Positions 10,001 to 21,400 of a stretch of 64,000 nt of DNA are shown here, one piece after another; positions within the stretch are counted from its first letter, which is position 1, and each line of letters opens with the position of its first letter. The notes below the pieces were generated by a model. It was given only the letters and a program-made list of their open reading frames with translations. It did not search any database and had not been told where the DNA came from. The stretch spans positions 12,890,442 to 12,954,441 of the forward strand of contig NC_064045.1 of NCBI RefSeq assembly GCF_932526225.1, in the 5' to 3' direction. The stretch comes from Nematostella vectensis (taxonomy: Eukaryota > Cnidaria > Anthozoa > Actiniaria > Edwardsiidae). The position numbers and the translations under genes are program-made.

Positions 10001-13000
10001 CACATTCCCAGCAAACCAGTTTCATCCATCACCATCAATTCTTATCAATTGAATAAGATAGATTTCATCATGTAGGCTACTATTTCAAGGTAGTAACTGC
10101 TGTCCAGGAAAAAGGAGTAAGACTAACCACATTCCCAGCAAACCAGTTTCATCCATCACCATCACTTATCAATTTATTAGATAGCTTTCGTAATGTTGTT
10201 TGGATACCATTTCCAGGTAGTTACTGCTGTCCAGGAAGAAGGAGTCAAGTTAACCACAGTCCTGACCACACACCACCATTGGGATCATGCCGGTGGCAAT
10301 GAGGGTCTGGTCAAACTAGTGAGCGGGCTCACTGTATATGGAGGTGATGAAAGGATTGGAGCCCTGAGCAAAAAGGTTTCCCATGATGAAGAATTCAAGG
10401 TATTGAATAGTAGATTTTTATAAATAATCATCACCAGCATCATCTTTTTATAACTTTCCCTTATCTTTGCACATTCATCCATCATTTTTATCAATGATTA
10501 TGCATTGTCCAATCCTCCTAACCTGATGCATCTGCAATCGGGATGAGAGAATTCCGATTTAGCACGGGGTACCACATTGGTATTTCCCTGACAGGTGCAA
10601 ATGACATTGGTTATTCAATGCTCTTTGCTTTTCTCTTTCAATAACATTTTGCAAAAGGCACACAGACAAACATAATTTCTTTTGAGGTCATTTTTAGGTG
10701 GGGTGAGGGAAAGATTGGCTCCTTTTGGGTTTGTCCTTTTGCTGTGTACGCGCCTGAACATTAATGTAATCTGTTATAATTTGCAATCATTGCATCATTT
10801 TCAATCATTGAGGCCATCGCCATCACCATCACCCAGGGTTCAAAATATTTATTTAATAGACAGTATATCGATTTTGCCAGCTTTGTGGATTCTGGTGAGT
10901 AAAAAAAGCCAGCACACCCAAAATATGAGAAGGGGATACAGAAAAAGAGAGCCGGCAAAGACAAGAAAACAGCCGGCTATCGCCTGCAGCCTGCCGCTAT
11001 TTTGAACCCTGATCACCATCGCCATCACCATCATTATCACATTTGCTGTTGATAATGCTGTGCTTCTTTCCTTATGAGTCAATAATGGAACTTGTCTTCC
11101 TTAGGTTGGCAGCTTACATGTCAAGTGCTTGTTCACTCCTTGTCACACAAGTGGCCACATTTGCTTTCATGTTACAGGCGATGCCGATAAACCCACGGCA
11201 GTCTTCACAGGTAACTCTCAACCTTACGAGAACATATCAAGGAAACTTTGGTCCTCTTACCACTAACTGTACATTTGTAAAAGTACTGTACATGTAATTA
11301 CCGGTCTCCAGACTCATCTTGAGATATCTAAAACATTACGATATGGATAAACAGTAGAACCTTGCTAAATTGAATTAAAGTCTGAATGGAAGCCAAGTTA
11401 GTGGGATCAATTGATAATTTCTATTAACTTCTCATAGTTTCAAGTAATAAGCAAAGTATTGTTATCCATGTTTGTGCACATGGCCAGAATTTGCTGAAGC
11501 TAGAGGGGTGGGTGGTTACACACTTCTTAGTGTAAAAGATCTATAAGTTGGCAATCCTTAAAATTAGGGGGGGGGGGTGACCACCCAATGCTACCTACAT
11601 CAAATCTTCTAGCATTATGCCTTTATTAGAAGATCGTACAACTACTTTATCCAGCCTTTTAATCTGTAAGTCATTTCATATTTTTGTGTTAAAAGGGGAC
11701 ACCCTCTTTAGTGGAGGTTGTGGCAGATTCTTTGAGGGTTCACCTCCAGAGATGTACTCAGCGCTTATAGAGGTTCTAGGAAGTCTCCCCGAAAACACTG
11801 TAAGTAATGATTGTGTTTTTTTTCTAGGAAGTCTCCCCGAAAACACTGTAAGGAATGATTGTGTTTTTTTTCTAGGAAGTCTCCCCGAAAACACTGTAAG
11901 GAATGATTGTGTTTTTTTAAACAGTGCTTCCTACTCTCAACATCCCCTAATCGTGTTTTCGAAGTACACTAAGGTAATATGAGAAAGTGTGACAGCTAGT
12001 ATAAAAAACAAACGAAAAATATTTTTTGCTTCAATCAATTCTGATGAACAGGAAAGAGCGCAAGTGTACTATCGGTAAAATATATAAGCGCCTGCACCCG
12101 CGAACCGGTATAACACAGTTTGTATTTAACTGTTCTCCGCCCTTTTACGGCGAGCTTCCCTTTGTTTTAAATAGGTTTCATATCTTCTTTTGTCGTATGA
12201 CGTGCAGATGTTATTTGTGATCGCCCTCCATTCCTTTCTATTATGTACATGATAGTTCCACGCTTCAAGGACGCATCCAATTTTGAGGTCTTTTTTCAAA
12301 ATGTCCTTAAATCTTAGTTTAGGACGACCAACTGGGCGAGACCCGTGTTCTAGCTCCGAAAATAACAGCTGCTTAGGCACTCTGTCATCGTCCATTCGGC
12401 AGAGGTGACCAAGCCAGCGGAGACGATTTCTAGCTAATTTTGTTTCAATATCATCTACGTTTGCACGACGGAGGACGTCTTCATTGCTTATATAGTCATC
12501 CCACTTGATCTTGAGGATTAGGCGTAAATGGCGTTGTTGCAGAGTACGAAGTTCTCTAACTTCATGCTGATATACAGTCCATGTCTCACTACCGTACAAT
12601 CTTGGTTGGTACAGTGAGATCACGTGAGTCGAAAACTCTCTTTCGAAGGCGACCATAAGCACATGATACAGCTTGTATACGAGATGTGAGCTCCGCTCTC
12701 ATTGAGCAGTCACTTGACAGGATACTACCAAGGTATTTAAAGTGAGTAACATTGACCAGCTTAATGCCATCAACATAAAAGTCGGCAGTATTACCAATAC
12801 ACATAGTCTCCGTCTTTTTAGTGTTAATGCGCATCCCCATTCTCTTAGCAAGTTCATTGTACGATGTAAGTAAAGACTGCAGACCCTCTGGGGTATCGCT
12901 AAATAAGGCGATATCGTCAGCGTACTGTGCCTCCCTGATGAATTCCGTAAGGACTTTTGTTTTTGCTTTGAGCCTGCGAAGATCGAAGAGATTACCATCA

Positions 13001-16000
13001 AATCGGAATCTTATCTTGATGCTGCAAGTGTGTTCAATTTTATTAAAGGCCAACCAGAGCAGGACAGCAGCATAGATGCCGAATAGAGTTGGTGCTAACT
13101 TACATCCTTGCTTGACACCACAGTTGTATTCAAATGCTCGAGTTAGCTCTCCGTCTACGATTAGCCTAGCATGAACATCAGAATATAGCTTCTTTATTAT
13201 ACTTATGAACTTTGGTGGGCATCCTAGTTTGCCAAGGATCGAAAAGAGAAGTTCACGATTGACAGTGTCGAAGGCTTTCACAAAGTCTACAAAGACTATA
13301 TACATGTTGTTACGTTGCTCTCTGGTCTTTTCCATAAGCTGACGAAGAGTGAATATGCCATCAATAGTGCCCCTACCAGCTCGGTACCCTGACTGGGACT
13401 GGGGATATATAAATTCCGCAAGCAGCTGTAGTCTTTGCAAGATGATATCTGCGAATATTTTCCCCACGACGCTTAGTAGTGATATCCCCCTGTAGTTTCC
13501 ACATTCGCTTCTGTCGCCCTTCTTAAATAAAATGGTGATAATTGCAACTTTCCACACTTGAGGAATGATTTCAGACGCCCAGATGATATTAAAGAGGATG
13601 AGAAGAAAAGCTCTCAGGCAGCGACCACCATAAACAATGACTTCTGGAAGGACACCATCAAAACCAGGGCTCTTCCCAAGTTTGGTGTTTGAAATGGCTT
13701 TTTCCAGCTCCTGGTCTGTAACAGGATCATCCATAGACTGCATGATTGGTAATTGGTCAAGTTCGTCCACGATTTTTAAGTCAACATCACTCGGGAGATT
13801 TAGCAAATCACTAAAGTGCTCCACCCATCTACCTTTGACTTCTATGGGATCGGCCAAAAGAGTGCCTTCTTTAGAGCGAACAGGATGAGAATTTCTTGAT
13901 CTTGGGCCATAGACTGCATTCAAGGTGGCATAGAACTCTCTTGGATTTTTTGTTTGAGAAAAATGCTCAGCTTCTTCAGCTTTCTTTTGAAACCATGCAT
14001 CCTTGATTTGTCTGATACGTGTTCTTAACGAGTGCCTGTCTAGGCTTTTGTCTTGAAGTAAGTTTCGAATTTCCTCATCTTGGTCATCAAACCAGTCATT
14101 TTGGATCCTCTTTTTCCTTTCGAAAACATGATTTGCAGCTTGTTGAAGAATATCTTGCAGATCTTCGAAATCGTTATTACAAGCAGGAATTTTCTCATCT
14201 AAAAACTGAACGAGCTTCACTTTCTTATCGTCATTGAGACGAGTGTCTAGCTTTTTCGGGGGTCTTGAGATATTCTTCTTGCGCTTCAAAGGAAAAGCAC
14301 AATTAGACACTAAAAGCTTGTGGTCCGTGAAACAGTCGGCAGCTTGATTGACTTTGGTTACTTTAATAAAAGGCTTAGCAGCTTGATTGGCTAGCACATG
14401 ATCGAGTTGGTGCCAGTGCTTAGAGCGGAGGTGTTGCCACGTGTTCTTCAAGCTATCCTTTAATTGAAACATTGTACCCATGACACTTAGCTGCAACCGA
14501 GTGCAAAACTCAAGGAGCATGAGGCCATTCGAGTTCATCTTTCCAACACTGTGCTTACCGATAACATCAGGCCAGGATTTGTAGTCTTGACCCACACGAG
14601 CATTGAAATCGCCCAACACAATAAGAGGGTTGTTCTGAGCTGAAGGAAGGCAACAACGGAGCTTTTCGTAAAATACCTCTTTTTCCTCAGATGTTCTTTG
14701 CATGGTAGGAGCGTATACGCTAACAAGGGTGAGGTAGTTACCACTTTCCAATGGAACACGCATTTGCATAAGTCTGTCGTTGATAGGTGTTGGACAAATC
14801 CCTTGCGATACAAGTCTGTTGGAGATAGCAAATCCGACACCGGCTGTTCTCTCACTTCCCCCACTCCAGAAGATAGTATGACTCCTTTCTACAATGTTAC
14901 CAGTGTTGGGACGTCGGACTTCGCTTAAAGCACAGATATCGATATTAGCATGCTCCAGCTCACGACAAATGAGTGCTGTGGCTCGCTCTGGTCTTAGAGA
15001 ACCATCGCCGTCATTGGTAGTACGGACATTCCAAGCTCCAAGGGTTAGAGCTTGCTTTCTAGAAGATAGAAACTGACGATTGTCGATTGCTCTGGAAGTT
15101 ATAGCCGAGTGCGGTCTTCGTCCATTTTTCGCCACTGCCGCACTGGGTGGCGCATCGGTTCCCCCGAATGCGGTAGCCATAGCTCCAATACTACTAGATT
15201 GACTTTCCATAAAAACTGTGAGGCTGCACCACTGATGACGACACTACCTGGCGCGAGGGTAGTGTCCCTTGGCGAGAGGTCCTGTTTATCGACAACCTAG
15301 CATAGCTGGGATGGCCGCAGAAACAACTCGTTGCAACTTGTTGCCGGAAACTGAAGCCGGGTTGACCATTAGATCCGCCGGTGCTGGCCGTTGACCTATT
15401 CGAAGCTCATCCGCCCAAAGAAGTAACAAGGTTTACTCCCAGATTTCTCCTCGAGGTTGACTCCTGAAGCCTTTCCCAGACCGGGTATAGCCGCAAGGCA
15501 GCGGAGGTTTGGAATCAGGGTTTTCCTTCCCCTAGGTGGATTGCCAACCAAGGCTAACGAGCTCCACCTACCCAGAAAGGGAATATACCGTCCCTTACTC
15601 GGTCCCTAGTGTAACTTTTTGTCAAGGACAGGTGCACCACGTGAAGGTAGTTACACAGGATTTAGGTGGCCAGAGCCGTGGGGAATAGCCGCCCTAAGCA
15701 CCCAATCGGTAAAAACTATTGCGGTATTACACGACGTGCCAGAAGAAATACATGTGGAAAAAAAAGAACACGAGAAATAAATGAAATTTATGAAATCAAT
15801 GTTACGCCTATTTTGTGCCACACGTGAGGCCCTTAATCTTTGGCGATACAACTAACTTAAATACCCTGGATCCATGCGTTACACAGTTGTTTTGGTTTCA
15901 TTATGAATTTCGATTTTTTTTTTTGGCAAAAAAAAAGATTTGTTACGTCGGAGTATTTAAAGGGCCCTTTTCAGCCACGCCTTTGTTAAGACAAATCATG

Positions 16001-18446
16001 TGTTGAAATCTTAAAAAAGCCATCCACAAATAAAGTTTTATACTTCTTTTTTTTTTCAAATTCAAACAAGCAACATATCCCAACGGCTTCTTATATAGCT
16101 GCATTCGTTGTTTCGCGACCGCCGAGAATTCAAACCGTTCTTGTCTGGGAAATGCGTGTAGTCAATCATCGCACCGTGACCAATCAATTCCCTTACTGTG
16201 TGCAGTCAAATGGTTTATGACGTGACGGTGAAAAAAAAAACGCCATTGGTTTAGACGGTAGATTGACAATGCGCAATTCCAAACGAGACAAAAATTTGGG
16301 ATTCGCCGCGGTAGCGCAAATTCGGTTATAATCAGCTGATGGAAACGGATGCTTTCAAACACTTGGTATTTCACTTAGATGACGACACATTGGAGGCTAA
16401 CAGAGACCGCATGACATGGTGGTTTTGTTTGTTATTCCAGCGCGTTTTCTGTGGTCATGAGTACACTGTCAACAATCTGAAGTACGCACTGCATGTGGAG
16501 CCAGACAACAAAGCTGTTCAACAGCGAATGGCGTGGGCAAAGGTAAGGAGAACTAGGAGGGGGGGGGGGGGGGGGCTGGAAGATAACACGGATAATTTGA
16601 GCATTTGCAAGGTAACAAAGGCTACGAGCTTCACTCATGCATTCGATTTCTGTTTAGATACCAATGATAGCTTGGCGCCACTGGTGTCCAGGGAAATTCG
16701 AACGCAGCTTATAAAGCAAAAAATTTAAATTTGCCGAGCAATTCTTCCAAAAAAAAATATCATGCATAAAAATGCCCTCTCTTGCCCCTTAAAAATATAA
16801 ATTTGGGAATAAGAAGGGGTATCATTCAGAAACGGTAAAAAACATCAACTGGCCATACCCCATAATTAAAGCCGCATTGTCACCAGTTTACTTTCGGTCG
16901 ATTACGTAACAATCTCCGATGATTTTTAACGGAAAACGCGAAAAATATTTCAAAATATTGAAAGCAGTGTATCTATTGGAAGTTTTCTTTGAGGATGAGA
17001 TTGATAATTTAGAGCGGATGGCCTGTTAAATATCTCGGATTCTAATAGATTGTTTTGTCTTTTAACGGTTGAGGTTTCCGTCGGACCTCCGGAAGTAAAC
17101 TGGTGACAATGCGGCTTTAACTGTAAACTACCACTTTAAAAAAATATAGTTATATAAAAATATATCACTACGGCCCCTCAAATATCTAATTTGGAAGGGT
17201 TGCGTTTTCATAAAGCCCAACTTTCATGACTGATTTCGATCTATTAAGGTAATTCCACTCCCATTTTCTAAAGGCGGGAGGAATAACCTATGCCAATTAC
17301 AAAAAATCATTTAAGTCAATTTTTTGTTTAAGAACAATATTACTTCAGAGACTAACGCTTTTTTTGCCGCTTAAGTAATATCTTCTGAGTCTGCCTATTT
17401 TCTGTATTGATATATCAGTGCATCGTGTCCGTTTGTTGATCGGATATCTTATCTCCGCGCGTCTTTGAAATCTTTGTTCTACAGGAAAAGAGGGCACATA
17501 ATGAGCCGACTATCCCGTCAACGATCGGCGAAGAATTCTCTTTCAATCCCTTTATGCGTGTGCGGTACGTAAAGAACACATCCCATTAAATTATATTTAG
17601 AAAACTTACGTGAACAACGAACGTTAATAGCCGCGAGAAACAGATAACCCCGTACCCTCGACCCAAATTGAATTGACATCTTTTAAATCCCGAGTAAACG
17701 GCGCCATCATCGCCCGGTATACTGACAACCAGCCTCGCTCGTTTGATCACAAGACAACAAACACGTTGGTGAATTCCATCATAGATTCACAAAGAGAAGA
17801 GAAATATTCATCCTGCCCCTCACTTTTTCCTGAGTAAGATAAAAAAAAGCCTTGCTTTTCAAGGATGAGAAATGCTGGTACAGCAAAAATGGGGGCTTTT
17901 AATTAAGCCAAGGCTAAAGGGAAGGTTATTTTGGCATTTCAGATTATTATTTCATGGCAAGCGCTCTTCACAAAGTGCTTTAGGAACAGACCATTTGATA
18001 TCTGACGAAGGCTGACCCCCCCCCCCCCCCCCCCCCCCTTCAAAAAAAATCCAGCAAGGCTCAGGCCCTTGAAAATATCGACACATTTTAGGGGGAAAAA
18101 ATCGAGCAGCTATAGTGTCCGGAATAAATATTATCGAGCAAAAAAAAAAAAAAAGGTCGGTACCTTAGATCAAATAATGCAACGAGTATTGAAACAACCG
18201 AACAACAATTTTCCACACCACACAGGGTTTTCCAGTTATAATGTGCTAACATCACAACATTATGAGCCTCCGCAGTCCTTTGTGGTACCACTTATTTAGT
18301 CGAACACTAATTGATAGTTCTACCGTTGTGTTAACGAAGATACGTCTTTTCCTAGGGAACCAAGCGTACAGAAGCACACGGGGGAAACAGACCCAGTGAA
18401 AGTGATGGGTGTTCTCAGAAAAGAAAAGGATAGCTTCAGAGGCTAA
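7038..18446 (+). CDS. HAGH: Hydroxyacylglutathione hydrolase (glyoxalase II), dual-targeted
   Basis: Hydrolyses S-D-lactoylglutathione to D-lactate and glutathione, the second step of methylglyoxal detoxification. Eight phase-matched exons: 7038-7146, 9044-9225, 10217-10399, 11105-11210, 11696-11799, 16441-16542, 17485-17564 and 18356-18446; 318 residues against 308 in the human mitochondrial form. It is a metallo-beta-lactamase fold: metal site THHHWDH (115-121), then H172 (TPCHTSGH), bridging D195 (FTGDTLF) and H234 (FCGHEY). The C-terminal domain keeps FNPFMRVR and ends [11 protein letters not shown]...RKEKD. Exon 1 encodes a Met, Leu, Arg, Ala-rich leader without acidic residues, a plausible mitochondrial presequence. 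Met58 (9106) precedes the conserved catalytic domain and would start the cytosolic form, as in vertebrates. Introns contain an 886-bp MITE, a LINE, and tandem copies of two exon boundaries. Confidence 0.93.
7556..8441. mobile_element. 886-bp non-autonomous DNA element in HAGH intron 1
   Basis: The left end CATACCTGCCAACTCTCCCA and the right end GGGGGTTGGCAGGTATG are inverted repeats. The element is flanked by a 7-bp direct repeat GTTGATG (7549-7555 and 8442-8448), which looks like a target-site duplication. The interior is AT-rich and has no transposase. The left end carries repeated phrases of the type TCTCCCGGT. Confidence 0.8.
8722..8979. mobile_element. MITE with CAGGGGCGGAT inverted ends
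   Basis: Starts CAGGGGCGGATCCAGGATTT and ends TCCCTATATCCGCCCCTG, so about 15 bp at each end are inverted repeats. Inside, GGGGGGTGGATA near the left end mirrors GGGGGGTGGATATCCACCC near the right. It lies in HAGH intron 1. Related but degenerate ends (AGCGGATCTA) occur near 23655, 54130 and 54365. Confidence 0.7.
9463..10216 (+). repeat. 127-bp tandem array built from the HAGH exon 3 acceptor region
   Basis: At least four clear copies (unit boundaries at 9709, 9836, 9963 and 10090) plus two degenerate ones to the left precede the true exon at 10217, all spaced 127 bp. Each copy carries the acceptor-like TTCCAG or TTCAAG followed by GTAGTAACTGCTGTCCAGGA, matching the exon's GTAGTTACTGCTGTCCAGGA. 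It then diverges into CCATCACCATCA and intron sequence. The repeated unit therefore spans the intron end and roughly the first 40 bases of the exon. Confidence 0.92.
11774..11917 (+). repeat. 48-bp in-frame tandem repeat across the HAGH exon 5 donor
   Basis: Three units start at 11774, 11822 and 11870. Each contains TTCTAGGAAGTCTCCCCGAA, then AACACT and a consensus donor GTAAGT or GTAAGG. Because 48 is a multiple of three and no stop is created, use of the second or third donor would insert 16 or 32 residues (repeating LGSLPENT) after the normal exon end. Each inner copy also has a pyrimidine tract and TAG immediately upstream, so acceptor and donor are both duplicated. Confidence 0.93.
12000..15770 (-). 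mobile_element. AP-endonuclease-type LINE (non-LTR retrotransposon), frame-broken, in HAGH intron 5
   Basis: Minus strand. The main frame 15210-12589 begins with an endonuclease domain ([27 protein letters not shown]) and continues into reverse transcriptase: [44 protein letters not shown] and the catalytic YADDIALFS. Near 12590-12600 the reading shifts frame. The C-terminal segment ([29 protein letters not shown]) continues in another frame to 12126. The junction looks like a small deletion between KI and YGSETW. Sequence upstream to about 15770 resembles a GC-richer 5' UTR. No poly-A tail or target duplication was found, so the ends are approximate. I do not assign a clade. The break suggests this copy is inactive. 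Confidence 0.9.
16866..17120. mobile_element. MITE flanked by TTAA, HAGH intron 6
   Basis: Left end TTAAAGCCGCATTGTCACCA (continuing GTTTACTT) and right end TGGTGACAATGCGGCTTTAA are perfect inverted repeats over about 28 bp. TTAA at both extremities could be a target duplication like that of piggyBac-type elements, though the CCC start typical of piggyBac ends is absent. Right-end fragments of the same family lie at 54769-54863 and 54986-55018. Confidence 0.8.
18018..18040. repeat. Poly-C run in HAGH intron 7
   Basis: A run of more than 20 C residues is followed by TTCAAAAAAAAT. Similar G or C runs occur at 2935, 7408, 9272, 11568, 16560, 19590, 29380, 29439, 29629, 29743, 29880, 30018, 31377, 47636, 51998 and 54174. 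Confidence 0.9.
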
Positions 18447-21400
18447 GAGAGGCTCTAGAATCGCAACAGACGCTTAGTCATCTCCTCTGAAAACATGCGT
18501 CGGTGCATTTCCAGACCAACTTTTATAAGAGATGTATGGACGCTAATTCCATTTTACCACCACTTACATGCTTTCTGTTAATGCACCTACCTTCCTTCGA
18601 TTTTCGGTTGTATCATTTCAAAAGAGATCAGTGTCCTTGAAATATGTCAAAGACAGATTGTTTGTACGTGGAAAAAGGGTTTTACTCCTACCCCCCGGAA
18701 ATTTGTACAGTAAGCATTTTTCATAGGGTTTTCAATTTAAGTAAACTAAAGCTAAGTCTTCTAAAAGCCCCCAAGCCTGTCTGGGGCGTGTCTAGAGAAA
18801 AATGCAGGGTAGGTCCAGAGTAGGAGGTTGCTGTTCACGGATCAATTACAGTGAGGGCACAGAAAGCGGGCCATGCTTAACAACTTTGACAAACATTTTG
18901 AAAAAAAAGTTCAGCCAATGAGAAACGCCGAACGTTGTATATCTGACCTCGTACGTGTAGTCGACCATTTTTTGTCTGTCGATTGGGCGTGAGAACACCC
19001 TAACCTGATTGGAAACTTATTTTTCAAAATGTTAACGGTGTTCAAGCCGAATCTGATTGGTCAAAGTTTTTCAGCATGGCCCGCTTTCTGTGTCCTCACT
19101 GTAAGTTCAAATCGGCATCCTTGGCTCTGGTGATCACTAGATTAATCTAGAAGCTTTTTCTATCCAAGTACACACGCAAAATTAACCGTCTTCCAGAGTC
19201 AAACCCTTGTCCCTTCCCCTGGACACACCCTTGCTTGTCTTACTCCTTAAGCACCGAAACCCACAGAGCCACAGAGTCACCACTACTGCAGTGGGAGAGG
19301 GGGGTCTTTTGGTGCAAAGGGGCGTTTTCTCTTGTTGTTTAAGCACGACTTACCATTTTTAGACAACAAGAACCAAATAATCCCTAGAAAGTAAAATGTG
19401 AATCTTGGAATAAACCAAATAAAATGACAGCGTCCCCGTATCTATTTTCAGGGTTTAAAGTTCAATTTAAGATGCCCCACATTTTTTTTTTTTTTTATAA
19501 TATCTTCAAGTAAAATACAAGTAAAAAATTACATGTCATGAAGAGAAACCACTTATGTCTTCGGCCTGGGAAGGCTCTTATTATTAGGAGGGGGGGGGGG
19601 GGGGGGGGGGGGAATGCATCAAGCAAATCCAGAGAAATATAGTTTGATCGGGCTATCGGTAAATCAAACTATGTTATCTCTACCACATCCTAGGGTTTTT
19701 TCGATGGTGCTTACAATCTTTTTACCCGTAAACCCTGTTGGGTAAACCTTGTTGGGTAACATGAGAGTAGCTGAAAGGCGTAGTACGCAAACCGCCCAGG
19801 TTTCGATGTACGCACCATGCTCACAAGACTAGAGCACCAGGTCGAAACTCACTTTTAACTCTAACACATTTACTGATTGTTTTGAATGAAAGCCTCGACT
19901 TGATTCCTTTGTCTTGTGAGCATTGGTGCGTAAATCGAACCTTGGACCGCGCACAAGCCGAAAATACGACAAACTCTAGGGAGAGCATCATAGTAAACTC
20001 AACTCAGATAATTATTTCCAAGACCCTGTATACCGGGTCTGTCCCTACGTCAGTAATTTATAACAGACGTCATCCTCGGGGATCCAGGGCGTCGCGGAGA
20101 TAGGGCACACAGCGCGCGAGAAAAGAACAGACTTATGACAGCTTGCCTCGTACACAGGCTCTATTCTTCTCAGGGAGGCCCGTAGCCGACTCTACTATGG
20201 GATGACGGGGGCACGATACATAGCAGAGATAGAGTTTCTGGGGCAGGGGCCAACCACGCACCTACTTTCACAAATGTGTGTGTGTGTGTGTTGGGGGGGA
20301 GTTGGGGGGTACGCCCCTCTAATGGATAAAAACCCGGCTTCCTTTATTCGCAATGGTAGAAATAACGTTTTCGATTAATTTTTTTCTGAGAATGTTTACA
20401 AGTCTAGGCATTTTCATTGAAACTGATTGGCCCCATAAATGAATTACATATTTGGCTATAGTTTTAACCGATTCCTTGACACGTCTGACGATAACACCCT
20501 TAAAAACTGATTTTTATGCTTATTTTGCCGATGCTGGTTGAGATATAACACGGCTACAAAAGCTCTAATTTAAGGTCATCTTTAGTCAGAAAAAAAAACT
20601 GTGCATAAAAATAACGCCCAGTCCTGACTTGAATATCTAATGGGATCTTGTGATAAATGAACAATCAAGACCGTAGTCATAGTAACGCACATCAACATTG
20701 TATAAATTATAGCTTCAGAAAACATTATTTAATTCTTAAAATCAAAACAGTTAACACTTTGCAGAAGTATTGACTAATAACTTTCTTGTTAACTTGACGA
20801 TTTTCCTTCAAATTACCTAAATTTTAATATAAAAGCCGCCTACAAAAATAACCATTACTAAAATTATCCACCTTTTTATAAGCCAGGTAAAGACAGAGCA
20901 CATTGATGTAGGAAATAATAGAAGTTAGCACTGACATGTATTTTGCATGCAAGTAGAGTCTGAAATTTTCGTAATTTTGATAAAATGGTATATTCAAAGA
21001 ATAGGTTTACCCTGAAGCCTCATGTAAACAGTGATTTAACCAAACCTTCAGAGCAGTTGAGCAGCATTGTTGCCCCAAACAACATTAACCCAATATTATT
21101 TCAATGCCACTATGTAGGGTGGAAAATTATGTAAAAATTGTCATGGCATCAGCACAACATTTTTGCAACATAGTGGTGCCAGCATTTCTCTGCATCTGTT
21201 TGCACAAGGCTCATAGTAATTTACAAGTACAATACCTCTAAAATAACACTATTACAAGGCTAAAGTTAGAGGAAAAAGAATCTACCATTAAATATGATTC
21301 TTTTTAGATTACAATTGTTTTCAGGATTCTATTCAGGGGATTTCCCACTGCCTTAAAGTGTCATATAATGAATGACTCTTTATAGTATACAATGAATATG

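Noticed and set aside
14535..14864. Additional open frames on both strands inside 12600-15200
   Set aside because: Shadows of the LINE endonuclease/reverse transcriptase frame.
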